From positions 1 through 64,000 of IMG/VR virus record IMGVR_UViG_3300028840_002073: a stretch of 64,000 bases of DNA; one strand, 5' to 3'. Of the stretch, positions 23,965-30,742 are shown in pieces. The notes under the pieces were generated by a model, which had not been told where the DNA came from, ran no database searches, and saw only the letters and a program-made list of their open reading frames with translations. The translations under genes were made by a program, and so were the position numbers. The DNA is from a virus. The number at the start of each line of letters is the position of its first letter. Position 1 is the first letter of the stretch.

Positions 23965-24280
23965 AGGGCTGGGGCTGCTGGGGCCTCACCAGCTCCATGA
24001 CCTGGCTGACCTGAACGATCGCCTCTGAGGGGCTCTCAGCCTTCCAGCAGACGAAGATCACCGGGGCGGTCAGGTGGATCGCCCGCCCATCCCGGTGGAT
24101 CACGCACGCGGTCGGGCCCTGCTGGTGGGAGTCGAAGTAGATCGTCATGTGGTCCAGCGACAGCATGTCCAGGAGCCCGCGCCCGCTCTGGGTCGCCTCC
24201 TTCTCGAGCCAGCCTACCGACACCGCGCGGACCTTCCGGATCGAGAGCTCGCCCCCGTCCAGCTTCATCACGTAGGTCAC
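23933..24280 (-). CDS. hypothetical small protein at operon end
   Basis: This encodes 115 residues from GTG 24280, overlapping the upstream stop as GTGA. A beta-rich first half (VTYVMKLDGGELSIRKVRAVS) is followed by ACVIHRDGRAIHLTAPVIFVCW and a Pro/Gln/His tail. No family was recognised. The last 32 bp overlap the convergent lipoprotein gene. Confidence 0.6.
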   Translation of the reverse strand: MTYVMKLDGGELSIRKVRAVSVGWLEKEATQSGRGLLDMLSLDHMTIYFDSHQQGPTACVIHRDGRAIHLTAPVIFVCWKAESPSEAIVQVSQVMELVRPQQPQPFIHPLHPTLQ

Positions 24281-24630
24281 GGGTACACCTTCTCCAGCAC
24301 GATGCACCGCCAGGCGCCCAGCCGCCTCATGCAGGCCTTCACGTCGCGGTGGTCGTCGTCGTCCCTCTGGCCGTGCTGCTTGAGCCAGAGGTGGCAGACC
24401 TCATGGTACGCTGTCCTGCAAAGTTCATCCGGCGGCGCCCACCCCAGGAAGTCCCGGTCGATCCAGACCACCGGGTGGGGAGGGTACACCCAGGCCTCGT
24501 ACTTCCTCGAGAGGCCCACGCGCACCTCGACGCGGCCCACGCCCCCCTCGTGAGCCGCCCGGTTGATATGGGCCTCGAAGCACTCCAGAGGCGAGGCCCC
24601 CAGCAGCAGGATCAGGGCGAGGGACTGCAC
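24277..24630 (-). CDS. secreted zincin-like metallopeptidase
   Basis: This encodes 117 residues from GTG 24630 with GGAGGAGG upstream. A short signal-like N-terminus (VQSLALILLLGASPL) is followed by a zinc motif HEVCHLWLKQH. HExxH plus a third His at metzincin spacing fits, and the context also resembles SprT-like HExxH proteins. Four Cys suggest disulfides. It is much shorter than most peptidases, so it may be a minimal zincin acting in the periplasm, for example on envelope or defence proteins. Confidence 0.65.
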   Translation of the reverse strand: MQSLALILLLGASPLECFEAHINRAAHEGGVGRVEVRVGLSRKYEAWVYPPHPVVWIDRDFLGWAPPDELCRTAYHEVCHLWLKQHGQRDDDDHRDVKACMRRLGAWRCIVLEKVYP

Positions 24631-24791
24631 GCCTCCTCCTTCTCGAGCTCCGCGGCCCGCTCCTGCGCCCGCTCCCAGGCGTTCGGACCGGTGAAGATGG
24701 TGGCCAGGACGCCCTTCTTCGTGTCCTTCACCTGGACGTTCTCCCCGAGGATCGGGTGGAAGGACTCGACGCAGATGAAACGTTCACTCAT
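24612..24791 (-). CDS. small hypothetical protein
   Basis: This encodes 59 residues starting MSERFICVESFHPILGENVQ. The ATG overlaps the upstream stop as ATGA and the end overlaps the zincin start by 19 bp. A small beta region (VKDTKKGVLATIFTG) and a Glu/Arg/Ala helix are visible. No family was recognised. The double overlap supports real translation. Confidence 0.55.
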   Translation of the reverse strand: MSERFICVESFHPILGENVQVKDTKKGVLATIFTGPNAWERAQERAAELEKEEACSPSP

Positions 24792-24994
24792 TCAACACTC
24801 TCCCGCCGGCACTCGACGCACACCGGGCGCCGCTTGCCGATGAAATCGACGTGCCCATCGGTCACCACCCCGCACGCCGCACGCCAGGTGTCGACCAGGA
24901 CGTGCAGCTTGTTCGCCCCCGCGACGGAGCCGAGAGCGCGGGGGTAGGTGGTGACGCCCTCTCGGTCAGGCTCAGCCCAGGCTGGGAGGGGCAT
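24788..24994 (-). CDS. small protein with C-terminal CxxC
   Basis: This encodes 68 residues. A hydrophobic helix (VAGANKLHVLVDTWRAACGVV) and a C-terminal CVEC pair are seen. It overlaps the upstream gene by 23 bp and the downstream gene as ATGA. The function is unknown; it may bind metal together with another Cys. Confidence 0.55.
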   Translation of the reverse strand: MPLPAWAEPDREGVTTYPRALGSVAGANKLHVLVDTWRAACGVVTDGHVDFIGKRRPVCVECRRESVE

Positions 24995-25235
24995 CGGTGC
25001 CCTCCATCACCCAGCGGACGGCGGCGTCCATGGTCTTCGTCCGGGTGCTCTCGACCCCGGTCAGCAGCCAGCCCAGCTCCCCCGGCGAGGCGCCCACCGA
25101 GGGCTCGAACTGGCCCCAAAACGCCGTGAAGCCACCGGGCCGCGGCCAGACCAGCGCCCGGAAGACCGTCTCCCCAGCCATCCGATCAATCCGGAGGCCT
25201 TGGTCCGTCATCCAGACCCTCACCGTGTCCGTCAT
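24972..25235 (-). CDS. hypothetical small protein
   Basis: This encodes 87 residues from the ATG at 25235, which overlaps the previous stop as ATGA. A beta-hairpin-like N-terminus (VRVWMTDQGLRIDRMAGETVFRALVW), Gly/Phe-rich loops and a helix (TRTKTMDAAVRWVME) are visible. No family was recognised. Confidence 0.6.
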   Translation of the reverse strand: MTDTVRVWMTDQGLRIDRMAGETVFRALVWPRPGGFTAFWGQFEPSVGASPGELGWLLTGVESTRTKTMDAAVRWVMEGTDAPPSLG

Positions 25236-25426
25236 CGCATCGCCTTCCTGGCCCAATGGGCCATCTCCCGGGCGGCGTAGTACGCCTCGGGCGCCAAGTC
25301 GTCCCGGTGGTCGTAGTCGAGCTCGCCAACGTGGTCCTTCCAGACCGCGTCTTTCAGGATGGCGAGCAGGCGCCGGCGGGCGGCGAACATCGCCCGCCGG
25401 GCGTAGTGCCGGCTCCTGGGGTTCAT
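25232..25426 (-). CDS. small basic helical protein
   Basis: This encodes 64 residues with an ATGA overlap on both sides. An Arg/Ala-rich amphipathic helix comes first (HYARRAMFAARRRLLAILKDAVW), then an acidic loop and a second helix. No family was recognised. It could bind nucleic acid. Confidence 0.55.
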   Translation of the reverse strand: MNPRSRHYARRAMFAARRRLLAILKDAVWKDHVGELDYDHRDDLAPEAYYAAREMAHWARKAMR

Positions 25427-25599
25427 GACTCCCCCTCGCCGCAGCCGTCGTCGTAGGAGGTGCGCGGCCACCAAGCCCCCTGTCCCTCGCGCTGGATTGG
25501 CTGAGGTGCCTTCGCCCGGCATTCGCCGTACTTCTGGCCCTCGCTGCTCTCGTCCAGCTTCCAGTACTGGCAGTCTCCGCAGTCGATCAGGTACTTCAT
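25423..25599 (-). CDS. small Cys-motif (zinc or Fe-S) protein
   Basis: This encodes 58 residues from the ATG at 25599, overlapping the upstream stop as ATGA. CGDCQYW near the start, GECR in the middle and GCGE at the end make a four-Cys site. This CxxCxxW...GxC arrangement recurs in tiny phage proteins. Structural metal binding is likely; the role is unknown. Confidence 0.6.
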   Translation of the reverse strand: MKYLIDCGDCQYWKLDESSEGQKYGECRAKAPQPIQREGQGAWWPRTSYDDGCGEGES

Positions 25600-25892
25600 T
25601 CGCTCCCCTTCTCTTGCTCGGCGCGGCGGTCGCAGTCGTCGCAAACCCCGCTCTCCTCGTAGGTCACCTCGCCCGTCTCGATGTCCAGGAAGGCCTCCCG
25701 CCGGGTGATCCTCACCCTGTAGACCTCGGACCCGCAGTCCCGGCACCGGAAACTCGTGTACATCTCGATCATCGGTCCCCCCATCCTCTGCTTGAGCTCG
25801 GCCAGGCGCCGGTCAGGCCCCGGCCCGTGCGTGGCGGCGTAGTGCTCGAGGTCCGGTAGAACCTCCTTCACCGCGCGGAGTAGATCGCTCAT
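25596..25892 (-). CDS. small protein with two-CxxC zinc ribbon
   Basis: This encodes 98 residues from the ATG at 25892. The N-terminal helical part (about 1-40) may be separate from the ribbon CRDC...CDDC (about 48-90). An internal ATG (MIEMY) has GGGGGACC upstream and could make the ribbon alone. It is coupled by ATGA on both sides. Confidence 0.55.
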   Translation of the reverse strand: MSDLLRAVKEVLPDLEHYAATHGPGPDRRLAELKQRMGGPMIEMYTSFRCRDCGSEVYRVRITRREAFLDIETGEVTYEESGVCDDCDRRAEQEKGSE

Positions 25893-26029
25893 CGGTCCTC
25901 CTCGGGCCAGCGCCGCGGTGGTGGTGGCTGTCGATCCCGGAGCAGGCGCCCCAGGCACGGCCCCACCACCACCGCCACCGCGAGCCAGCAAAGCAGCGTG
26001 CCCAGGATCAGCGCGAGCCAGTCAGGCAT
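25889..26029 (-). CDS. small single-TM protein
   Basis: This encodes 46 residues. One hydrophobic segment (WLALILGTLLCWLAVAVVVGPCLG) is followed by a basic/Pro-rich tail (LLRDRQPPPPRRWPEEDR). It is coupled to its neighbours by short overlaps. Such miniproteins can modify host membrane enzymes or transporters; no specific role is visible. Confidence 0.55.
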   Translation of the reverse strand: MPDWLALILGTLLCWLAVAVVVGPCLGRLLRDRQPPPPRRWPEEDR

Positions 26030-26405
26030 CCCGAGTCCTCGAGTACCACTCGACTGCCTCCGGGTCCAGCTCGCAACTGGCGCAGAGGCCCTCTCGCTGG
26101 CCCGCGCATGAGAACGGCCGCTCGCAGTTGGCGCAGAGGTAGACCCCATCGTCGACGTCTGGCTCTGGTGGCTCCTCGGGCTCCTCATCCGGGAGCTCCC
26201 CGATGGAGGCGAGCACCACCCGGGCGTCGTCCACCGTCTCCGCCACCCCCTGATCGAGCAGCAGATTCACAGCCCCGAAGCCCCCAAGGTCCTCGCCCAG
26301 CTCGCGCCGGCACTTCTCGAGCACCTCGCGGGCGTGGAGCTTGCGCCCCAGGTCGCACAGCGGGCACCGCCCCAGCCTGCACCGCCCCTCGGCCTCAGAC
26401 ACCAT
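26022..26405 (-). CDS. protein with paired zinc motifs
   Basis: This encodes 127 residues. An N-terminal CPLC motif with an upstream Cys, a helical centre (HAREVLEKCRRELGEDL...ARVVLASIGEL), an acidic Pro/Glu linker, and a C-terminal four-Cys ribbon (CANC...CASC) are visible. Two metal sites joined by a linker suggest nucleic acid or protein binding. No family was recognised. Confidence 0.6.
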   Translation of the reverse strand: MVSEAEGRCRLGRCPLCDLGRKLHAREVLEKCRRELGEDLGGFGAVNLLLDQGVAETVDDARVVLASIGELPDEEPEEPPEPDVDDGVYLCANCERPFSCAGQREGLCASCELDPEAVEWYSRTRDA

Positions 26406-26586
26406 CGGGCTTCTCGTAGTGCTCGAGGGACCACCGCCCCACCGTGTTGCCGTTCAGGTCCCGGAGGGGAGCTCCGGCGTAGCCGGCCTCGACGTCTGCC
26501 GCGGCCTCCCGGAGGAGGCGGGCCACCTCGGCGCCCGCCTGGCCCTCAAACGCCGCGTTGCGCGTGTCGACGATCATGCGGAACAT
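26395..26586 (-). CDS. small hypothetical protein
   Basis: This encodes 63 residues from the ATG at 26586, which shares a base with the upstream stop (TGATG). A helix (GQAGAEVARLLREAAADVEAG) and a short beta region (RDLNGNTVGRWSLEH) suggest a compact alpha-beta fold. No family was recognised. Confidence 0.55.
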   Translation of the reverse strand: MFRMIVDTRNAAFEGQAGAEVARLLREAAADVEAGYAGAPLRDLNGNTVGRWSLEHYEKPDGV

Positions 26587-26789
26587 CAGCACCCTCCCTT
26601 CCCGGGGATAGCCCGGTAGCAGACCTCGGCCCCATAGGGGCGGGGGTCGTCGGCGTCGCGCACGTAGAACACGCCCGACCGGCCCCACTTGTCAGGGCCA
26701 GCGACGTAGTAGACCACCGCGCGGCGGCCGGTTCGGGCTAGCAGGGATTCCGCTTGTGCGATGGCGGCATCCTTCAGGCCGGGCAGCAT
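26586..26789 (-). CDS. small hypothetical protein
   Basis: This encodes 67 residues from the ATG at 26789. The N-terminal helix (LPGLKDAAIAQAESLLARTG) leads into strands (RAVVYYVAG, SGVFYVRDADD, GAEVCYRAIP). It has TGATG-type overlaps with both neighbours. No family was recognised. Confidence 0.55.
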   Translation of the reverse strand: MLPGLKDAAIAQAESLLARTGRRAVVYYVAGPDKWGRSGVFYVRDADDPRPYGAEVCYRAIPGKGGC

Positions 26790-27196
26790 CAGACCACCTC
26801 CCGGAACGGAGTCGGCATCTCCCGCCGGCGCCGCTGGGCCTCGCGCTCCTCCCACGTCTCGTGCCACCACCACCGCTGGCGGACCGGGACGCAGAGGCCC
26901 ACCTTGCCCCAGTCGTCATACCGCCCGGAGGGGACCTCGAGCTTCACCGTCGCCCCCCGGCAGTCGCCTTGGAACACCGGCCGGACCCCGTAGGGCTCGA
27001 GCTCGGCCCGCATCCTGGCCTCGATGCGGTGCTCTTTCGCCTGCTCCTGGATGGTCAGCTCCCGGAGGCTGCACGCGATGCACTGGAGGCGCTCGTATGT
27101 CGCCGCCCACCGCATCACCCGCCGGGACACCGGCTCCGGCACGCCCTCCACCCGGAGGGCCTCCACAAACCGCCCTCTCTCGCTCTCGTGGCTCAC
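26789..27196 (-). CDS. hypothetical helical protein
   Basis: This encodes 135 residues from GTG 27196, overlapping the upstream stop as GTGA. The N-terminal helices (RFVEALRVEGVPEPVSRRVMRWAATYERLQCIACSLREL) include a CxxC. A beta region with VKLEVPSGRYDDWGKVGLCVPV and a Trp-rich basic tail follow. No family was recognised. Confidence 0.6.
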   Translation of the reverse strand: MSHESERGRFVEALRVEGVPEPVSRRVMRWAATYERLQCIACSLRELTIQEQAKEHRIEARMRAELEPYGVRPVFQGDCRGATVKLEVPSGRYDDWGKVGLCVPVRQRWWWHETWEEREAQRRRREMPTPFREVV

Positions 27197-27516
27197 CAGA
27201 TCACCTCCCGCGCCGGGCGCCGCTGGAAGGGGATCAGCCGTCCGCACCCCTCCGCGCGCTGCTCTGTCTCGTCGTCGTCCTCGCCGATGCACCGCACGCC
27301 CCCGGGCTCCACCGCGAAGCAGGAGCACCCGCAGCCGTCGCACTGCTCGAGGTAGAGCACCTCGCCCACCGTCCGGCCCTCCTCGACGTGCTGCGGCTCG
27401 CCGGAGCGGACCTCAACGCACAAGGTGGGCTCGTCGCACCGTAGGCAGGGGCAGCACGGCCCCCCGTCGCACCCCTGGCCCTCGATGCGGGCCACATCCC
27501 ACGCGCTCAGGCTCAT
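27193..27516 (-). CDS. Cys-rich zinc-binding protein
   Basis: This encodes 107 residues with about a dozen Cys: clusters CDGGPCCPCLRC and CDGCGCSC plus single Cys further on. Two zinc knuckles are likely. It is coupled by ATGA upstream and GTGA downstream. No family was recognised; it is part of the run of small metal-binding proteins. Confidence 0.6.
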   Translation of the reverse strand: MSLSAWDVARIEGQGCDGGPCCPCLRCDEPTLCVEVRSGEPQHVEEGRTVGEVLYLEQCDGCGCSCFAVEPGGVRCIGEDDDETEQRAEGCGRLIPFQRRPAREVIW

Positions 27517-27752
27517 CGCTCCTCCCGTGCGGTCCAGATGAGACGCTCACCCATGCGGATGAAGGGCTCCGGGTCCGGGTCGGACCAGTAGCCGAGCTCC
27601 GTCGCCTCGTCCCGCTGGACTCCAGGGGGCCAGGAGACGAGGACCGACCCGAGCAGCGCCTCGGCCCGCGCCTGTGCTGCTGCCTTGGCCAACCGTCCGG
27701 ATCCGTGCCACATGGCCCGGACGGTCAGGGCTCGCTGTCTGCGGTCGCTCAT
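27513..27752 (-). CDS. hypothetical small protein
   Basis: This encodes 79 residues from the ATG at 27752, sharing a base with the upstream stop. A basic N-terminus (SDRRQRALTVRAMWHG) is followed by an Ala-rich helix and a Trp/Pro/Asp C-terminal half. No family was recognised. Confidence 0.55.
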   Translation of the reverse strand: MSDRRQRALTVRAMWHGSGRLAKAAAQARAEALLGSVLVSWPPGVQRDEATELGYWSDPDPEPFIRMGERLIWTAREER

Positions 27753-27982
27753 CACCAGTCTCCAAAGGTGCAGACAGGCCCACATCCGGCCCGCCGGCAG
27801 TCGTGTCGCCTGATCTCCTCGGTGCGCCGCGCCTCGTCGCGCGTCCGGCCCCAGCCAGGCCGGGGAGCTGCGCCGCCGTCCAGCTCCGCACACCGGGGGC
27901 ATCCTGCGACCCGCCGGCCGAACACCACCGCATGAGAGTGGCGGGTGTGGGGGGCCGAAGCCCCCCGGCTCGAGGCGCTCAC
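27752..27982 (-). CDS. small zinc-binding protein
   Basis: This encodes 76 residues from GTG 27982 (GTGA overlap). CPRC near residue 28 and HDCRRAGCGPVC near the end give a Cys/His metal site, with a Gly/Arg helix region between. A closely similar layout occurs in small actinophage and proteobacterial phage proteins, from memory. No function is assigned. Confidence 0.6.
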   Translation of the reverse strand: MSASSRGASAPHTRHSHAVVFGRRVAGCPRCAELDGGAAPRPGWGRTRDEARRTEEIRRHDCRRAGCGPVCTFGDW

Positions 27983-28164
27983 CCCTGCCCCCGGTCGGGG
28001 ATCAGGACCAACACGCGCTCGCCCGTCTGGTCCTCGTCCTCCGCGATGTCAACCCGCGCCACGTCATCCAGATCAGCTCCACCGGGCTCCTGGACGACCA
28101 CGAACGACCAGCGCTCGAGGCCCTCCATCCAGCCGCGGAGCTGCTCAACCGTGAGCGGGCTCAC
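27979..28164 (-). CDS. small hypothetical protein
   Basis: This encodes 61 residues from GTG 28164, overlapping the upstream stop as GTGA. A helix (TVEQLRGWMEGLERW), then strands (SFVVVQEPGG, RVLVLIPD) and an acidic loop are visible. No family was recognised. Confidence 0.55.
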   Translation of the reverse strand: MSPLTVEQLRGWMEGLERWSFVVVQEPGGADLDDVARVDIAEDEDQTGERVLVLIPDRGQG

Positions 28165-28325
28165 TCGCCCGGCTCCAGCTCGACCCGGCCCGACTCCACC
28201 GCCACCGCCGACGACACCATCCCCGACCGGACGAACGCCGCGTCAATCTCGCGGTCGAGCTCACAGTCGGGACATGGGCAGTCCAGGTGATGGGGAACGA
28301 ACCCGGCCTTGATCTCTCGGCCCAT
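28161..28325 (-). CDS. small CxCxxC protein, first gene of its unit
   Basis: This encodes 54 residues from the ATG at 28325 with GGAGGAGAGG upstream. CPCPDC near residue 16 with a nearby His gives a likely metal site. The frame stays open upstream to 28484, but that extension is low complexity and lacks a ribosome site. It follows the 798-bp non-coding island. Confidence 0.55.
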   Translation of the reverse strand: MGREIKAGFVPHHLDCPCPDCELDREIDAAFVRSGMVSSAVAVESGRVELEPGE

Positions 28326-28525
28326 GGTCCTCTCCTCCGTGTGTAGGGGTGGCAGGGCCAGGCAGCTCTCCCACTGCCCAGCCCCACCGGATGACGTAGA
28401 GCAGACAGGAGCGGGAGCGGCTGCGGGGGGGAAGGAAGCCCCGTCTGATGCCTGTGACCCGCCGTGCTGTGCTGCCCTCGCCATCCTTCTTCTAATGTAG
28501 GTCTGCCAAGTCTAGGCGCCAGAGG

Positions 28526-28611
28526 AAGATATGGGGGTTCAGCCCGACACACCCCAACATCTTGGGGTAGCCCCAACACCTTGGGGTAGACCAGGGACAC
28601 CCCCATATCTT
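28526..28611. repeat. nested palindromic repeats
   Basis: AAGATATGGGGGT (28526-28538) is perfectly inverted at 28599-28611. Between them are two tandem 19-bp units (28552-28570, 28571-28589), 18 of 19 bases identical, each containing CCCCAA-N4-TTGGGG. The right arm followed by TTGTGG looks like a degraded further unit. These are multiple binding sites for a dimeric protein, either operators or iterons. Confidence 0.7.
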
Positions 28612-28690
28612 GTGGCGTAGCGGAGGCGAAGGTGCGCCCGGCCCGCGGCCCCGGCCCGGCCCGCCCGCCGGCGAGCGCACCGCGGGGCGT

Positions 28691-28706
28691 GTTACGTGCG
28701 CGTAAC
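28691..28706. promoter_or_regulatory. GTTACG-TGCG-CGTAAC inverted repeat
   Basis: A perfect 6-bp inverted repeat with a 4-bp spacer. CGTAACGT also occurs in the candidate origin within the initiator gene at 22080-22099, so the same protein may bind both. Confidence 0.4.
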
Positions 28707-29074
28707 GTCAAGGCCAGGTGGCTCGAGGCCGCGCGCCACACCTCGGCCGAGGGAGGGGGGCTCCGGGGACATGCGATGAAGGACGTGGGTCGGCAAGCAA
28801 CCGACGAGGCAGGCCGGAGGGGGCAGGCCCGCGGCCAGCTCGAGGCGGGGGAGCTCAGCCTGCTGTGGGCCAGGCCGGCCAGGTGGTGGGTGCTCCTCTC
28901 CTTCTAAGTTGCTCTGTCTTCACATCATGGTGACGTAATGTCTTTTAGCGGACGCTGGCCCCCGGCCCCGGCCCCCGCCGCGGGCACCCCCACCAGGACC
29001 CGGTCGGTTCCCGCAGGGCGCCCCGGGGCCAATCGTAGGGTCCCACCCCTCGACCTCACAACCCTCCTCACGTC

Positions 29075-29106
29075 ATACGCTCGCGGTCGTTATACGCTGG
29101 CGGTCG
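29075..29106. promoter_or_regulatory. direct repeats sharing the 19.3-kb operator half-site
   Basis: Two 15-bp units, ATACGCTCGCGGTCG (29075-29089) and ATACGCTGGCGGTCG (29092-29106), differ at one base. The second begins with ATACGCTGGCG, identical to the half-site of the 19340-19359 palindrome. TATAAC on the minus strand (29089-29094) could be a -10 box for the leftward unit. Confidence 0.5.
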
Positions 29107-29123
29107 GGATGGGACCCCACGGT

Positions 29124-29555
29124 TCAGTCCTGGTCGTGTGGGGGCTCGGTTCGGCCCACGGTGTCTTCGCCGGGGGGCAGATCGGGCGATGGGGTGTCGT
29201 GTTCCGACGTCGATGGGGTGCTGGGCTGGGTGTCGTCGGGTCCTGGGGTGGGGTCTGCGTTGGAGAACTCGAAGTATCCGACCTCTCGGGACTCGAATTC
29301 TGGGGTGAGGTCGGGCTGGCCGGGCTGGACGACGTCGTCGGAGTGGGGTGGTGTCCAGAAGGGGATGATCTGGTGCATGGCGCGGCCCTCGCCGGCGTAT
29401 GGGGTGGTCTCGAGGGCGTCGTGTGCCTTCTGGACGAGGTGCTGGAGGGCTTCGGCGAGGGGCTTGCCGTCCAGTTCGTGGACGGAGACGTCGATGATGG
29501 CGCGCTTCGTGCGGATGGTGAAGCCGTTGGGGGGTGCTTTCGGGGTTTCGGTCAT
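29124..29555 (-). CDS. acidic early protein
   Basis: This encodes 143 residues. I chose ATG 29555 because AAAAGGAG sits seven bases before it, inside a repeated leader; earlier in-frame ATGs lack sites. The first 60 residues look folded (NGFTIRTKRAIIDVSVHELDGKPLAEALQHLVQKAHDAL). The rest is acidic, rich in Pro, Thr, Ser and Asp, and disordered. It could be a DNA mimic or inhibitor, which is only a guess from composition. Confidence 0.55.
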   Translation of the reverse strand: MTETPKAPPNGFTIRTKRAIIDVSVHELDGKPLAEALQHLVQKAHDALETTPYAGEGRAMHQIIPFWTPPHSDDVVQPGQPDLTPEFESREVGYFEFSNADPTPGPDDTQPSTPSTSEHDTPSPDLPPGEDTVGRTEPPHDQD

Positions 29556-29561
29556 TTGGGG

Positions 29562-29874
29562 CTCCTTTTCGGTTGAACGTAGGTCTGCGGCGAGTGCGTC
29601 GAGGGGGTACGGGGCCATCAACGGGGTCAGGCCCGGTTCTCGTCGAGCTTGTGGTCGCCGCACCAGTCGGCGGGGAAGACGACGGGGTAGCCGCCCATGG
29701 TGGGGGCGTGGCGCCGGCAGCGCCCGAGGTCCTGGCGATCGGGCTGCTCCTCGCCCTTGGCTGGGGGTGTGGCGGCTTTTCGGACGTAGAACATGCAGGT
29801 TCGGCAGGACATGGCGGTGGAACGGTGCTTCCAGGGGTCAGGGTTCATGATTTCTCCTTTTCGGTTGAACGTAG
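29562..29874 (-). repeat. 21-bp leader repeat before two genes
   Basis: The same 21 bp occurs at 29562-29582 and 29854-29874. On the minus strand each copy ends with CCGAAAAGGAG, and an ATG follows within about six to eight bases (29555 and 29848). The repeat thus supplies the ribosome site and may be a translational control element. Confidence 0.6.
29627..29848 (-). CDS. small Cys-motif protein
   Basis: This encodes 73 residues with AAAAGGAG upstream from the 21-bp leader repeat. CRTCMFY, then GRCRRH and DWCGDH, gives a four-Cys pattern (CxxC...C...WCG) seen in small phage metal-binding proteins and similar to the protein at 25423-25599. It overlaps the upstream gene by 11 bp. Confidence 0.6.
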   Translation of the reverse strand: MNPDPWKHRSTAMSCRTCMFYVRKAATPPAKGEEQPDRQDLGRCRRHAPTMGGYPVVFPADWCGDHKLDENRA

Positions 29875-30308
29875 TTGCGGCGTTCGCGGTAGATGTGTCG
29901 GAGCCAGCCGACGTACTCGGGCGGGCTCATGTGCCTCCAGCCGCGGGAGGCGGTGACGTTGTAGACCCAGAATCCGCGATCTATCTCGTCCAGGATCGGC
30001 ACGACGGCGTAGAGGGGGACCTGGAGGCGTTCGGCGAGGTGCCTGAGCATCATGCCCTGGGGTCTGGTGGTGGCGAGCTTGTCCAGGACCTTCTCGAGGA
30101 AAAGGGGAGAGGGGTCAGGGTGGCACCATTCGGGGTCCGCCACCGAGAGTTCGAGGACGGCGACGGGGACTGGCTCGTCGGAGATGATGGTGTATTCGAC
30201 CTGGTCGGCGTCTCCGACCGCACCGTGGCCGAGCTGGGTGCGCCAAGTGCGGTAGAACTCGGTTCGGTCGGCCCCGCCGGCCTTGGACCAGTTGTCGTTG
30301 TAGGTCAC
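29838..30308 (-). CDS. PD-(D/E)xK-like small protein
   Basis: This encodes 156 residues from GTG 30308 (GTGA overlap). The order YNDNWSKAGGADRTEFYRTWR, QVEYTIISDEPVPVAVLELSVAD, a helical region, then PLYAVVPILD...FWVYNVTASRGWRHMSPPEYVGWLR resembles restriction-fold phage proteins. However, the usual ExK reads ELS, so catalysis is doubtful. It may bind DNA or a nuclease partner. Confidence 0.55.
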   Translation of the reverse strand: MTYNDNWSKAGGADRTEFYRTWRTQLGHGAVGDADQVEYTIISDEPVPVAVLELSVADPEWCHPDPSPLFLEKVLDKLATTRPQGMMLRHLAERLQVPLYAVVPILDEIDRGFWVYNVTASRGWRHMSPPEYVGWLRHIYRERRNYVQPKRRNHEP

Positions 30309-30511
30309 GGGTCCTCCCGGGGTCCGGAAGGGCCATTTTCGGCCTCCTGGGGCTCCTGACAGCCCGAATGGGCCTCCGAGAAGGCGTCCGCGAGGTTGCA
30401 CCACACCGAAATGGGCTTCGGGAGGCTGATTTCCGCGATGTCGCCGCATCTGCGGCACCGGAAACGGGCTCCGTTGGCCTCTGCGACGACCCAGGGGACC
30501 TTTCTGCTCAT
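30305..30511 (-). CDS. small zinc-knuckle protein
   Basis: This encodes 68 residues; the ATG overlaps the upstream stop as ATGA. CRRC near residue 18, WC near 37 and a His/Cys pair near 48-50 suggest a zinc site. A Pro/Glu/Gly tail follows. No family was recognised. Confidence 0.55.
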   Translation of the reverse strand: MSRKVPWVVAEANGARFRCRRCGDIAEISLPKPISVWCNLADAFSEAHSGCQEPQEAENGPSGPREDP

Positions 30512-30741
30512 CTGACGCTCAAGACGGCGCCCACGAGGGCCCCGAACATGGCCCAGACGGTCAAAACGGCGGCCCAGATGGCCCTTTTCAGGCCTCTCAT
30601 GGCGAGCCAGGCCTCGAAGGTGTGGTGCTCGAGGCCTTCGAGGGTGTCCACGAGGCTCCGGCCGAGCCGGATCGAGCCACATTCGGTGCAGTCGGGGTCT
30701 TCACAGCCTTCGAATGGAGGGTGTCCGAAGGTGGGGTTCAC
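30508..30741 (-). CDS. small membrane protein with N-terminal Cys cluster
   Basis: This encodes 77 residues from GTG 30741 with GAGGAGG upstream. CEDPDCTEC near the start may bind metal. A central helix and a C-terminal membrane helix (AIWAAVLTVWAMFGALVGAVL) follow. It could tether a cytoplasmic zinc domain to the membrane. Confidence 0.55.
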   Translation of the reverse strand: MNPTFGHPPFEGCEDPDCTECGSIRLGRSLVDTLEGLEHHTFEAWLAMRGLKRAIWAAVLTVWAMFGALVGAVLSVR

Positions 30742-30742
30742 G

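Larger units (their letters stand above)
28326..29123. other. non-coding regulatory or origin-like island
   Basis: No gene with a ribosome site and protein-like composition was found on either strand over 798 bp. It holds two tandem palindromic 19-bp units inside a 13-bp inverted repeat (28526-28611), GTTACG-TGCG-CGTAAC (28691-28706), a GC-rich block (28630-28690) and a pair of 15-bp direct repeats (29075-29106). It separates two leftward gene chains, so it should hold a promoter or terminator. Confidence 0.6.

Noticed and set aside
28326-28484. N-terminal extension of the 54-residue protein to 28484
   Set aside because: The extension is low complexity, while GGAGGAGAGG marks the ATG at 28325.
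28632-28933. Short plus-strand frames in the non-coding island
   Set aside because: Low-complexity Gly/Arg/Ala sequence, no ribosome site, and no coupling to other genes.
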